Below, piece by piece: positions 1-8,380 of a DNA stretch of 64,000 nucleotides. Both the position numbers and the translations under genes were made by a program. The number at the start of each line of letters is the position of its first letter. Position 1 is the stretch's first letter. Under the pieces are notes generated by a model, which was given only the letters and a program-made list of their open reading frames with translations, ran no database searches and was not told the origin of the DNA. This DNA comes from VGJW01 sp035285595 (GTDB lineage: Bacteria; Cyanobacteriota; Sericytochromatia; S15B-MN24; VGJW01): NCBI GenBank assembly GCA_035285595.1, contig JAYKGV010000066.1, forward strand, positions 1 to 64,000. The letters are read 5' to 3'.

Positions 1-2
1 GG

Positions 3-284
3 CGCACCGTTGCCGATACCCTGTGTGACCTCGGTCGCGTGATGCTGGACGGGCGTCTGGCGAAGTCCTCAACGTCGGTTCGTCCGGGGCAGCGCTTGCT
101 TGTCCGATGGGGCCATCGCCTGACCGAAGTCGAGATTCTCGGGGTGCCGGCAGGTCAGGTCCCCGCCGTGGAAGCCACCCGCCTTTATCGCCTCATCGAC
201 GGCGTTCGCCCGGAAGAGGGTGAAGCCGAGCACGACATCACCCTTCCCCTGATGGAGGTCAACCGCCATGCGCACACAGATTGA
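3..284 (+). CDS. S4-domain RNA-binding protein, C-terminal part
   Basis: The 5' end lies outside the window; the open frame enters at base 3 and stops at 282-284. The visible part reads RTVADTLCDLGRVMLDGRLAK followed by SSTSVRPGQRLLV, which is the classical S4 fold: a helix, then 'hNGRhAKpSppVrpGD'. S4 proteins of this small, single-domain type (RqcP/Hsp15-like) bind rRNA or tRNA on the ribosome; that is family knowledge, not something shown here. The stop overlaps the enolase start by 17 bases, so the two are probably co-translated. Confidence 0.75.
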   Translation, partial: RTVADTLCDLGRVMLDGRLAKSSTSVRPGQRLLVRWGHRLTEVEILGVPAGQVPAVEATRLYRLIDGVRPEEGEAEHDITLPLMEVNRHAHTD

Positions 285-1548
285 AGACGTCGTCGCCCGC
301 GAGATCCTAGACTCGCGGGGCAACCCCACCCTCGAGGTCGATGTCGTGCTGGCCGGAGGGGCCGTGGGGCGGGCGGCTGTGCCGTCGGGGGCTTCGACGG
401 GTGCGCACGAGGCCCATGAACTCAGGGACGGCGATCATCCCGAGCGGTACCTCGGCAAGGGAGTTCGCCGGGCCGTGTCCCACGTCAACGAATCGCTGGC
501 GGAAGAACTCATCGGCATGGATGCCCGAGAGCAGCTCGAGATCGATCAGCTGATGCGTGACCTCGATGGCACCCCCACAAAGGCCAAACTGGGAGCTAAC
601 GCCATTCTGGGCGTGTCGTTGGCCGTCGCCCGTGCGGCTGCCACCGAGCTCGACCTGCCCTTGTTCCGCTACGTCGGGGGCGTGGGAGCGCGGGTGATGC
701 CGGTACCCCTTATGAACATCATCAATGGCGGAGCCCACGCCGACAACAAGCTGGACTTTCAGGAGTTCATGATTGTCCCCACGGGCTTCGAGGCGTTTTC
801 AGAGGCGCTTCGGGCCGGGGCAGAGATCTTCCATGCCCTCAAGAAGGTACTCAACGCCAAGGGCCTCGCCACCGGCGTCGGTGACGAGGGCGGATTTGCT
901 CCCGCACTCGACAGCGCACCCGAGGCCCTCGAACTGATTCTGTCGGCCATCGAGAAGGCCGGCTACCGCCCCGGGGATCAGATTCGCCTCGCACTCGATG
1001 CCGCCTCGACAGAGTTCTACCGCGACGGCCGCTACGTCTTTGCGGGGGAAGGGAGCACCCGTACACCGGAAGAGCTCGTCGATTACTACGAGACCCTTTG
1101 TCGCGACTACCCCATCCTCTCCATCGAGGACGGCATGGCGGAAGACGATTGGCTGGGATGGAAACTACTCACCGATCGACTGGCTGACAGCGTGCAGCTG
1201 GTGGGTGACGACTTGTTCGTCACGAATCCCGCCCGCATCGCGGATGGCATCCAGCAAGAGGTGGCTAATGCCGTGCTGATCAAGGTCAATCAGATCGGTA
1301 CGCTTTCCGAGACAGTCGAGGCCATCGAGACCGCCCGTGGCGCCGCCTACCGTTGCGTTATGTCCCATCGCTCGGGCGAGACCGAGGATGCCACCATCGC
1401 CGACCTCGCCGTGGCTCTCAACTGCGGTCAGATCAAGACCGGCAGTGCGTCCCGCAGCGATCGCATCGCCAAGTACAACCAGCTGCTCCGGATCGAGGAA
1501 ATGCTGGGAGCCTCGGCTCGTTATCCCGGCCTCAAGGCCTTCCTTTGA
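268..1548 (+). CDS. eno: Enolase (2-phosphoglycerate dehydratase)
   Basis: Cytoplasmic glycolytic enzyme converting 2-phosphoglycerate to phosphoenolpyruvate. The 426 residues are the normal family length and run collinear with bacterial enolases: the start MRTQIEDVVAREILDSRGNP, the GGAHADNKLDFQEFM segment near residue 155, GDEGGFAP with the catalytic Glu near 205, VLIKVNQIGT with the catalytic Lys near 339, and SHRSGET near 366. The ATG lies 7 bases after GGAGG (256-260). Pyruvate kinase follows after 32 bases, so the last two steps of glycolysis are adjacent and likely co-transcribed. Confidence 0.98.
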   Translation: MRTQIEDVVAREILDSRGNPTLEVDVVLAGGAVGRAAVPSGASTGAHEAHELRDGDHPERYLGKGVRRAVSHVNESLAEELIGMDAREQLEIDQLMRDLDGTPTKAKLGANAILGVSLAVARAAATELDLPLFRYVGGVGARVMPVPLMNIINGGAHADNKLDFQEFMIVPTGFEAFSEALRAGAEIFHALKKVLNAKGLATGVGDEGGFAPALDSAPEALELILSAIEKAGYRPGDQIRLALDAASTEFYRDGRYVFAGEGSTRTPEELVDYYETLCRDYPILSIEDGMAEDDWLGWKLLTDRLADSVQLVGDDLFVTNPARIADGIQQEVANAVLIKVNQIGTLSETVEAIETARGAAYRCVMSHRSGETEDATIADLAVALNCGQIKTGSASRSDRIAKYNQLLRIEEMLGASARYPGLKAFL

Positions 1549-1580
1549 TCCCTACTGGTCACCACGCGACAGGAGTTCCC

Positions 1581-3380
1581 GTGTCCACCCAGCCCGAGTC
1601 CCTCGCGGCCCGCCTGCCCAAGGTGGGTCTATCCCAGCGCAAGGGCACCAAGATTGTCGCTACCCTCGGCCCCAGCTCCTCCTCGGATGAGATGGTCGCT
1701 CGTCTGATGGCTGCCGGCGTCGATGTGTTTCGCCTGAACTTCAGCCATGGTGACCACGACACTCACCGGCAGTCGGTGGAGCGCATTCGTCGGCTCTCGC
1801 GCGAGGCGGGTCGTCACATCGCCATCCTCCAGGACATCCAGGGACCCAAGATACGTATCGGCAAGGTGCAAGGGGGAGAAGTCCAGCTGGTTTCGGGCCA
1901 GTCCTTCGTCTTCACCCCGGACCTTATCGAGGCGACGACCGAGCGGGCGCACGTGTCTTATGATCGGCTGGCCGAAGATGTGCCGGTCGGTCATACGGTT
2001 CTGGTCGACGACGGCCGTCTCGAGCTGGTCGTCACGGAAGTCAAGGACCGTGACATCGTCTGCCAGGTCGTCATCGGCGGGCCGTTGCGTCCCAATAAGG
2101 GCGTCAACTTCCCCGGCTCCACCATGCGCATCTCGATCCTGACCGACAAGGACAAGCGGGACCTCGCGTTGGGCGCGGAAGTGGGTGTGGATTTCGTGGC
2201 GGCGAGTTTCGTGCAGTCGGCAGCCGATGTCCTCGAGGTCAAGGAGCACCTGCGGGGTCTGGGCGTGTCCACCCCGGTCATTGCCAAGGTCGAGCGCCCT
2301 CAGGCCCTGACCAACCTGCGCGACATCGTGCTGGTGTCCGATGGCATCATGATTGCCCGTGGGGATCTGGGGGTCGAGATTCCGGTCGAAGATGTCCCCT
2401 TGGTGCAAAAGCGCATCATCCGCATGTGCAACGACGAGGGTAAACCCGTCATCACCGCCACGCAGATGCTGGATTCCATGATCCAGAATCCGCGCCCCAC
2501 CCGCGCCGAGGCCACCGACGTCGCCAATGCCATCCTCGATGGCACCGATGCCGTCATGCTCTCCAACGAGACGGCCGCGGGCCAGTTTCCCCTTGAGGCA
2601 GTCGAGGTGATGGTCCGCATCGCCTTGCAGACCGAGCGTGCGATGGGGCGCGAGCCCCGGCGTGTGCCGCCCGGTGACCGTCTGCGTCCGGTCCAGGACT
2701 CGCTGGCTCATGCGGTGACGAACATGGCACCTGAGCTCGGTGCGGCGGCGATCTTGACGGCCACGTACTCGGGATCGTCCGCCCGAATGGTGTCCAAGTA
2801 TCGGCCTTCCTGCCCTATTCTTGCCGCCACGCCGCACGTGGCGACCACGCGGCATCTGGCTCTGGTCTGGGGCGTCGAGGCTGTGCTGGTCCCCGAGACG
2901 GCCACGACCGACGAGCTCTTCCAGGAGACCTTGAAGGTGGTCACCCAGCGGGGATTTGTCGACCACGGAGACATCGTCCTGCTGGTCGCAGGCGTGCCCA
3001 TGGGGCAGCCAGGCACGACCAACCTCGTCAAGGTCGAGGTCGTCACGCGGGTCATCGCGAGCGGTGTCGGCATCGGCCAGCGGCCGGTAGCGGGTGTGGC
3101 GCGGTGGTTCGATGACCCCGACGCGGCTCTTGCGTATCTCGAGCCCGGGGACATCCTCCTCGCCGAGACCACGGATGCGGCCTGGACTCCGGTCATGGCG
3201 CGCGCGGGTGCCGTCATCGTACGCTCGGGCGGCCTCACCAGCCATACGGCCATCGTCGGTCTCGAGCTCAGGGTGCCTGTGCTCCTCTCCTGCGAGGACA
3301 TCGAGAGCATTCCCACAGGCGAAGTCATCACCCTCGATCCCGGTCGCGGCGTGGTGTATCCCGGCCACATCCACATCTAG
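1581..3380 (+). CDS. pyk: Pyruvate kinase with C-terminal PEP-utiliser (phosphohistidine-type) domain
   Basis: Converts phosphoenolpyruvate and ADP to pyruvate and ATP. The GTG at 1581 follows AGGAG (1571-1575) and gives 599 residues; the frame is open further upstream inside eno, but without a better start. Seen: GPKIRIG, VIAKVERPQAL, GIMIARGDLGVEIP and MLDSMIQNPRPTRAEATD of the barrel core. About 120 extra residues at the end include GGLTSHTAIVGLELRVPVL, the swivelling TSHxAI motif of PEP synthase and PtsI. Such tails are known in Bacillus and cyanobacterial-type enzymes; their effect on activity is not clear from sequence. Next gene starts 3 bases after the stop. Confidence 0.97.
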   Translation: MSTQPESLAARLPKVGLSQRKGTKIVATLGPSSSSDEMVARLMAAGVDVFRLNFSHGDHDTHRQSVERIRRLSREAGRHIAILQDIQGPKIRIGKVQGGEVQLVSGQSFVFTPDLIEATTERAHVSYDRLAEDVPVGHTVLVDDGRLELVVTEVKDRDIVCQVVIGGPLRPNKGVNFPGSTMRISILTDKDKRDLALGAEVGVDFVAASFVQSAADVLEVKEHLRGLGVSTPVIAKVERPQALTNLRDIVLVSDGIMIARGDLGVEIPVEDVPLVQKRIIRMCNDEGKPVITATQMLDSMIQNPRPTRAEATDVANAILDGTDAVMLSNETAAGQFPLEAVEVMVRIALQTERAMGREPRRVPPGDRLRPVQDSLAHAVTNMAPELGAAAILTATYSGSSARMVSKYRPSCPILAATPHVATTRHLALVWGVEAVLVPETATTDELFQETLKVVTQRGFVDHGDIVLLVAGVPMGQPGTTNLVKVEVVTRVIASGVGIGQRPVAGVARWFDDPDAALAYLEPGDILLAETTDAAWTPVMARAGAVIVRSGGLTSHTAIVGLELRVPVLLSCEDIESIPTGEVITLDPGRGVVYPGHIHI

Positions 3381-3383
3381 CCC

Positions 3384-4895
3384 ATGCCCATCGTGCCCGT
3401 CGGGGGAGCCGCGTCGACCCGGGCGGCCGAGGCCGTACTGCTCGAGGGGTGGGGTGTTCCGGTTCCTCTGCTGCTGGAGCGGGTGGCGATCGCTGCCGCG
3501 AGGCGTGTGCGCGAGATGCTGCCCGCAGGCGGGCGAGTGACCGTGCTGGTGGGGCCCGGACACAACGGCGCGGATGGTCTGGCGTTGGCTCGGATTCTGG
3601 CTCAGTCCGGTGTGCCTGTCACGGCCCTTGGCCTTGGGGACGGTCGCGGCGAGGTCTGGCGCCAGCAGGCCGACTGGGCCGGAAGGGCCGGCGTCAGATT
3701 TCGGGATCTTGCGGAGGATGCCCCGGGCATGGGGGCCGTCGTGGTGGATGCCCTGTTGGGCTTTGGGGCCACGAGGGCACCTGGTGAGGCCATGGCCCGG
3801 GCCATCAGGGCCGCCGTGGGGGGATCTGCTTGGCGCTTCAGCCTCGATGTGCCCACGGGTCTCGATCCGGAGACAGGAGTGCCTTTCGGGGATGTGGTCT
3901 TCGAGGCCCACGAGACCTTGGCCACGGGCGTGGTCAAGCCGGCGACGGTGGCAGATCCGGGCCTATTCGCCACCGGTGGCCTGGGTTGGGTGGACCTCGG
4001 CCTTCCCCCGGAGGCCCTTGCCTTGTTGCCAGGCCGGATCGTGTCCTGTCCAGAGCCCAAGACAGCCGTAGCCGATGTCCACAAAGGGAGACGTGGACGG
4101 GTGTTGGTGCTGGGTGGGGGAGCGGGGATGGCAGGAGCACCTGCCCTTGCTGCGCTTGCGGCCATGCGCGGGGGAGCCGGGCTGGTCGAGGTGCGGGTAC
4201 CCGAAGAACTCGTCCCTGTCGTCGCCGGCCTCGTCCCCGAAGCGTTGGTGCGGGCGTGGAACCTCGAGGAGCTGGGACCGGCGCTTGGGGCAGCCGATGT
4301 CGTTCTGGCTGGCCCGGGCACGCTGCCGAAAGATCACGTTCAGGCGACGTTGCAGCGAATATGGCAGGACTTCCCGGGACCGATGGTGATGGACGGTGGT
4401 GCGCTTTCGGCCGCCTTGCCGCCGGCCCCGGCCGGCCGGTGGCGCGTGATGACGCCTCATCCGGGAGAGGCGGCCCGGTTGCTGGAGGTCGCCCCGGCGC
4501 TCATCCAGCAGGATCGCTTCGGGTCCGCCTCGAAGTTGGTGGCATCTTTCCAAAGCCTCGTGGTTCTCAAGGGGGCGAGGCCGATCGTGCAAGGTCCTAC
4601 GAGCGGTTTCAGGGTGATGGGCTGGGGGACGCCGGCACTCGCGACGGCAGGCAGCGGGGATGTGCTGGCGGGACTCGTGGCGGCGGCATTGACCTATGGT
4701 CCACGGAGCGAGGAGGATGCGCTCGGGGCCGTGGCCGCAGCAGTGGCAAGGCATCAGCAGCTCGGTCGGGCCGCCGCTGAGTGGGCCCGTGACCGAGAGA
4801 TCGTGGCACGGGATCTGCTAACATGCGGGTCATCCGGTCCTGCGTGGTGGCCTGCCACGCCCGGTGCCGAGTCAATGTGGACTCGGATTTCCTGA
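3384..4895 (+). CDS. nnr: Bifunctional NAD(P)H-hydrate epimerase / ADP-dependent dehydratase
   Basis: Metabolite repair: the N-terminal half (residues about 1-205; VLVGPGHNGADGLALARIL) epimerises damaged NAD(P)HX. The C-terminal half (about 232-500) has the ribokinase-like dehydratase signature: GRVLVLGGGAGMAGAP, AGPGTLPKDH, MTPHPGEAARLL, VVLKGARPIV and ATAGSGDVLAGLVAA. The 503-residue length matches fused NnrE-NnrD (YjeF) proteins. Only 3 bases separate it from pyk and no clear ribosome binding site is visible, so translational coupling is likely. The last ~25 residues after the dehydratase core are not conserved-looking. Confidence 0.93.
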   Translation: MPIVPVGGAASTRAAEAVLLEGWGVPVPLLLERVAIAAARRVREMLPAGGRVTVLVGPGHNGADGLALARILAQSGVPVTALGLGDGRGEVWRQQADWAGRAGVRFRDLAEDAPGMGAVVVDALLGFGATRAPGEAMARAIRAAVGGSAWRFSLDVPTGLDPETGVPFGDVVFEAHETLATGVVKPATVADPGLFATGGLGWVDLGLPPEALALLPGRIVSCPEPKTAVADVHKGRRGRVLVLGGGAGMAGAPALAALAAMRGGAGLVEVRVPEELVPVVAGLVPEALVRAWNLEELGPALGAADVVLAGPGTLPKDHVQATLQRIWQDFPGPMVMDGGALSAALPPAPAGRWRVMTPHPGEAARLLEVAPALIQQDRFGSASKLVASFQSLVVLKGARPIVQGPTSGFRVMGWGTPALATAGSGDVLAGLVAAALTYGPRSEEDALGAVAAAVARHQQLGRAAAEWARDREIVARDLLTCGSSGPAWWPATPGAESMWTRIS

Positions 4896-4948
4896 ACCTG
4901 TTCCCGGCGCCGTCAAGGCAGATGGCGCACGTCCCGGAGGATTTTTCC

Positions 4949-5965
4949 ATGGCTGGTACGGCTCCCCTCAAGCGTCCCGGATTTCATGAAGACAATCGCG
5001 TGGAGTGGGACCTCGCCAACGAGATCGTCCAGGTGGTCGAGGCTGCGGCGCTCGCCGCAGGCCGCTGGATGGGCCAGGGAGACAACAACAAGGCAGATGA
5101 GGCTGCAACCGAAGCCATGCGCGAGGTCCTGAATTCGCTGCCGATTTCGGGCCGGGTGGTCATCGGCGAAGGCGAGCGCGACGAGGCGCCCATGCTATTC
5201 ATCGGGGAAGAGCTGGGTGCGGGAGGTCCAGAGATCGACATCGCGGTCGATCCGCTCGAAGGCACCAACCTGGTCGCTCGTGGCTTGCCCAACTCCATCG
5301 CCGTCATTGCAGTGAGCGAGCGAGGCGGTCTTGTTCACGCCCCTGATACCTACATGGAAAAGCTGATCGTGGGCCCGGCGGCTGCCGGCAAAGTGGACAT
5401 CAACGCGCCCGTCCGCATGAATCTGGGCGTGATTGCTCAGAGCCTCAACCGCGAGGTGTCCGATCTTACGGTCATCATCCTGGATCGTCCCCGTCACGAA
5501 GAGCTCATCGAGCAGGTCCGTGCGGCCGGGGCCCGCATCCGTCTCATCGGCGATGGAGACGTCACGGCGGCCATCTCGGCTGCCGTCCGCGGAACCGCGG
5601 TGCACGCCGTCATGGGGACTGGCGGGGCTCCTGAAGGGGTGCTGGCTGCAGCCGCCATGCGGTGTCTGGGCGGTGAAATCCAAGGCAGGTTCAAGCCGCG
5701 CAACCCCGAAGAGGCCGACCGTTGCCGCCAGGCGGGTATCGACCTCGACAAGGTCTACATGACCGAGGAACTCGCTCCCGGCCGCCAAATCGTCTTCGCG
5801 GCCACGGGCATCACCGGCGGGGACATGTTCCGGGGCGTTCGGTACTTCGGGAGCGGTACCCGTACCTACTCATTGGTCATGACCGCCGCCTCCGGCATCA
5901 TCCGTTTCATCGATTCCGTCCAGGTGGCCAACCGCAAGGTGCCGGTGTCGCTCGAGCGATTCTGA
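4949..5965 (+). CDS. glpX: Class II fructose-1,6-bisphosphatase (GlpX; possible FBP/SBPase)
   Basis: Gluconeogenic or Calvin-type phosphatase that removes the 1-phosphate of fructose 1,6-bisphosphate; cyanobacterial members also act on sedoheptulose 1,7-bisphosphate. The ATG at 4949 is 8 bases after GGAGG (4936-4940) and gives 338 residues, the normal GlpX size; an in-frame ATG at 4823 would add 42 residues that do not resemble the family. Seen: GEGERDEAPMLFIGEELG, DPLEGTNLVARG near residue 100 (metal and phosphate binding), YMEKL, and MGTGGAPEGVLAAAA. It lies in the glycolytic run after the NAD(P)HX repair gene, 53 bases downstream. Which bisphosphate it prefers cannot be read from sequence. 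Confidence 0.96.
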   Translation: MAGTAPLKRPGFHEDNRVEWDLANEIVQVVEAAALAAGRWMGQGDNNKADEAATEAMREVLNSLPISGRVVIGEGERDEAPMLFIGEELGAGGPEIDIAVDPLEGTNLVARGLPNSIAVIAVSERGGLVHAPDTYMEKLIVGPAAAGKVDINAPVRMNLGVIAQSLNREVSDLTVIILDRPRHEELIEQVRAAGARIRLIGDGDVTAAISAAVRGTAVHAVMGTGGAPEGVLAAAAMRCLGGEIQGRFKPRNPEEADRCRQAGIDLDKVYMTEELAPGRQIVFAATGITGGDMFRGVRYFGSGTRTYSLVMTAASGIIRFIDSVQVANRKVPVSLERF

Positions 5966-5979
5966 GGTTTCATGGTCCC

Positions 5980-7137
5980 GTGTGGACCTTTCTTGCCGTC
6001 AGACAGCTCCGGGCCAGAGCCCGGCAGAGCGTCATGCTGGTCGCCTCCGTGGCCGTGGGCGTGGCGATGCTCATCACGGCCCTCTCGCTTGTCAATGGCT
6101 TCGAGGCGGACCTGATGAGCCGCATCCTGGCGACCACTCCGCATGTGGCCCTTGAGGGACCGCTGGGTGACGGCGTCGAGCAGGATTCCGTGCTTGAAAC
6201 CGAGCTTGCGAGTTGGAAGACCGTCGAGGCGGTTCTGCCCTATGTCTCGGTGCAGGGACTGGTGACCCGGGGCGATCGGGCACGAGGGGCGCTGTTGCGG
6301 GGCGTATCTCTCGAACGGCAGCGCAAAGTAGCGGGCTGGGCCCGCGGCCTCAAGGCCGAACGCTCCCCGCGCGCGGCGGGAAGACCTGGCGTGTATCTCG
6401 GGATCGAGCTGGCACGTCACCTGGGGGTGGCTCCCGGAGATACGGTCCGCCTCGTCACCGGTCGGGGACGGACGCTCGTGGCCGAGACCTTGGGCTTGTA
6501 TGAAGCTGGCATGTATGACTTCGATGCCCATGTCGCCTTCGTTGATCTACCCGTCCTGCAGCGCCTTGCCGGCATGGGGGAACGCCTGACAGGTTATGAG
6601 CTCCGTTTGCGTGATCCGTTCAAGGCACGGGCGGTGGCAGCCGAGGTGATGGCCGAGCTGCGTGTGCCTGCCCGGTCGTGGACGACCACGAATTACAGCC
6701 TCCTCGCGGCGCTCACGCTCGAAAAATGGGTGGTCTTCCTCGTGATCCTGGCGATGGTGATCGTGGCGACCATGGGAGTGGCCAACACGCTAGGCATGTG
6801 GGTCCTCGAACAGCAGCGTGACCTCGGCATGCTGCGTTCTCTAGGCGCCACGGCCCGTGGCGTGGGTCGCTTGGTGGTGCGGCAGGGCCTGATGGTCGGG
6901 GCTGTCGGGACGATGGTGGGCTTGGTCGTGGGGCTGCTGCTGTGTGCCTTGCTCACCCGTTTCCCGCTGCAGCTTCCCGCCGACGTCTACTTGATCGAAC
7001 GGTTGCCCGTCCGCGTCGAAGGCGGGGACGTCCTGATCGTGCTCGTCTCCGCAATTCTGGTTTCCTGGTTGGCTTGCCTACTGCCTGCCCGCCGGGCGCG
7101 CAAGCTCGATCCGATCGAGGTACTGCGGCGTGCCTGA
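5980..7137 (+). CDS. ABC transporter permease of the LolC/E (FtsX/MacB) family
   Basis: Inner-membrane protein resembling LolC/LolE, which with LolD releases lipoproteins from the inner membrane. Seen: an N-terminal membrane helix after FLAVRQLRARARQ, then VAVGVAMLITALSLVNGFEADLM as in LolC/E; a large extracytoplasmic domain (about residues 45-255); and three C-terminal helices, the second after the coupling-helix segment LEQQRDLGMLRSLGAT. The GTG at 5980 follows GAGG at 5964-5967; 385 residues is close to the usual 400. No ATPase gene is adjacent. The next two genes encode a lipoprotein and a barrel-like protein, which fits lipoprotein or envelope traffic, but the substrate is unknown. Confidence 0.82.
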   Translation: MWTFLAVRQLRARARQSVMLVASVAVGVAMLITALSLVNGFEADLMSRILATTPHVALEGPLGDGVEQDSVLETELASWKTVEAVLPYVSVQGLVTRGDRARGALLRGVSLERQRKVAGWARGLKAERSPRAAGRPGVYLGIELARHLGVAPGDTVRLVTGRGRTLVAETLGLYEAGMYDFDAHVAFVDLPVLQRLAGMGERLTGYELRLRDPFKARAVAAEVMAELRVPARSWTTTNYSLLAALTLEKWVVFLVILAMVIVATMGVANTLGMWVLEQQRDLGMLRSLGATARGVGRLVVRQGLMVGAVGTMVGLVVGLLLCALLTRFPLQLPADVYLIERLPVRVEGGDVLIVLVSAILVSWLACLLPARRARKLDPIEVLRRA

Positions 7138-7768
7138 GCGCGTCCATACTCCGCGAATCAAGCCTCGCAGAGGTGGATCCTTCGGGTGGGTGATGCTGGC
7201 GCTCCTGCTGGGCCTGTCCGGGTGCGCGAGCCGCCGGGCCATGGCGCCGTCGCCGGAGGATGCGGCCGTGATCGGCCGACCCGACCTTGCGCGGCTCGGC
7301 TGGCGCCGCGTCGGCCTCGTCGCCCCGCTCAACCGCTCGGGCGTGCCCTTGGCCGGAACGTTTCTGGAGGCGGTGGCGCGTCAGGTGGGCCTGCGCGGCT
7401 GGACCATCAGATCCGGGGTGCTCGAGCGTCCCGGAACCGGTCATCCCCCTCGTGTCTGGTGGGAGCGCCAGGCAACTGTCCTTGGGGTCCAGGGATTCCT
7501 CACGGCGACGGTCACGGCTCTCCACTCAGACCGTCGTGCCCGCCGCGCCTATGCTGCGGCCACCTGTGGCCTCGTCGATGCGACGGGGAACTGGGTCTGG
7601 TCGCGCAGGGTCACCGGGCTTGTCGTGGGGGATGCCCTTTCGCCCGGGCTCGAGATTGGGCAGAATGACAAGCAGCCGTTCCCGGATCGCGAGGCACGCG
7701 ATCGCTTGATGGCGGCCGTCCAGCAAGCAGCAAAGGAGTTCGCCCTTGATTTCCGTATCCCGCATTGA
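7130..7768 (+). CDS. Predicted lipoprotein of unknown function
   Basis: Not recognised beyond export. The 212-residue product has a basic N-terminus, a hydrophobic segment VMLALLLGLSGC ending in a lipobox with the modified Cys near residue 32, then a soluble domain of about 180 residues. The pattern of that domain (ARLGWRRVGLVAPLNRSG, later a strand-rich middle and an AAVQQAAKEFALDF helix at the end) resembles small envelope lipoproteins in which a conserved domain follows 'vaVlp', but I cannot name the family. GTG start overlaps the permease gene by 8 bases, so the two are translationally coupled and may work together. Confidence 0.7.
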   Translation: MPERVHTPRIKPRRGGSFGWVMLALLLGLSGCASRRAMAPSPEDAAVIGRPDLARLGWRRVGLVAPLNRSGVPLAGTFLEAVARQVGLRGWTIRSGVLERPGTGHPPRVWWERQATVLGVQGFLTATVTALHSDRRARRAYAAATCGLVDATGNWVWSRRVTGLVVGDALSPGLEIGQNDKQPFPDREARDRLMAAVQQAAKEFALDFRIPH

Positions 7769-8327
7769 CGGTCGTGGGGCCTTGGCCCTCGCAGCAGCCT
7801 TGCTTCTGGGCACGGGCGGGCCGGCCCACGCGCTCTTGGGCTTCGAGGTCGACGCATCCCTCACGGGGGGCTTCCTGACCCAAGGCGGAGAGGGAGTGAC
7901 TTCGCTGCCGGTCGATGCCGATGCCTACGTTTCTCTGCCGGTCTTGGCCAAGGCCGCCGTGCACGGCCTCCTTATCGGCGACAAGCGGGCCATCGAGGCG
8001 ACTGCGCGCTTCGAACCGCTGCCCTTGCCGCTCATCAGCCTGCGGCCGGGCGTGGGCGTGATGCAGCAGGACCTGATCGGTACGGGAGGTCTCTCGCTGT
8101 ATGCCGGTCTGGGCGCTCACGTCGGCCTGCCGCTCATTCCCGTGTCGGTCGATGCCGAGATCGGCGCAGGCCTTGGCACCGGCGGAACCGTGACGACCTA
8201 TGGGGTGGCCGGGACCTTCTTCCCTCTGCCGCTGGTGCCGCTGGGATTGACGGCCAAGGTCCGGCAATATCAGGCGGGTGAGAGCCAAGTGTCGGCGGCC
8301 CTCGCCGGTTTACGCCTCTCGCTCTAG
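7746..8327 (+). CDS. Exported, barrel-like envelope protein of unknown function
   Basis: The 193-residue product has a signal peptide (LALAAALLLGTGGPAHA, cut near residue 28) and then almost only alternating small and hydrophobic residues with many Gly (DASLTGGFLTQGG, LSLYAGLGAHVGLPLIP, VDAEIGAGLGTGGTV), ending in a strand LAGLRLSL. This is what a small outer-membrane beta-barrel looks like; it is not proof. It starts with TTG at 7746, chosen because AAAGGAG lies just upstream, and overlaps the lipoprotein gene by 23 bases. It closes the operon that begins with the LolC/E-like permease. Confidence 0.65.
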   Translation: MISVSRIDGRGALALAAALLLGTGGPAHALLGFEVDASLTGGFLTQGGEGVTSLPVDADAYVSLPVLAKAAVHGLLIGDKRAIEATARFEPLPLPLISLRPGVGVMQQDLIGTGGLSLYAGLGAHVGLPLIPVSVDAEIGAGLGTGGTVTTYGVAGTFFPLPLVPLGLTAKVRQYQAGESQVSAALAGLRLSL

Positions 8328-8334
8328 GAGCTAG

Positions 8335-8368
8335 TCTGGGGCCGTGGCCGCGCAGTTGCGGCCCCAGA
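8335..8368 (+). terminator. Strong hairpin ending at the rpaB ribosome binding site
   Basis: Arms TCTGGGGCCG (8335-8344) and CGGCCCCAGA (8359-8368) form a perfect 10-bp stem, and GGTGAATTTTTG follows. It could end the operon that stops at 8327. However, the 3' arm also runs into the AGAGG binding site of the next gene (ATG 8381), so it could equally act as a translational or attenuation element on that gene. Confidence 0.55.
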
Positions 8369-8380
8369 GGTGAATTTTTG

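Noticed and set aside
1629..3911. A 760-codon open frame on the minus strand opposite pyk and the NAD(P)HX repair gene
   Set aside because: It is the mirror of strongly conserved plus-strand enzymes in GC-rich DNA; its composition (His/Arg/Gly/Asp mixtures, no motifs) is that of an antisense shadow.
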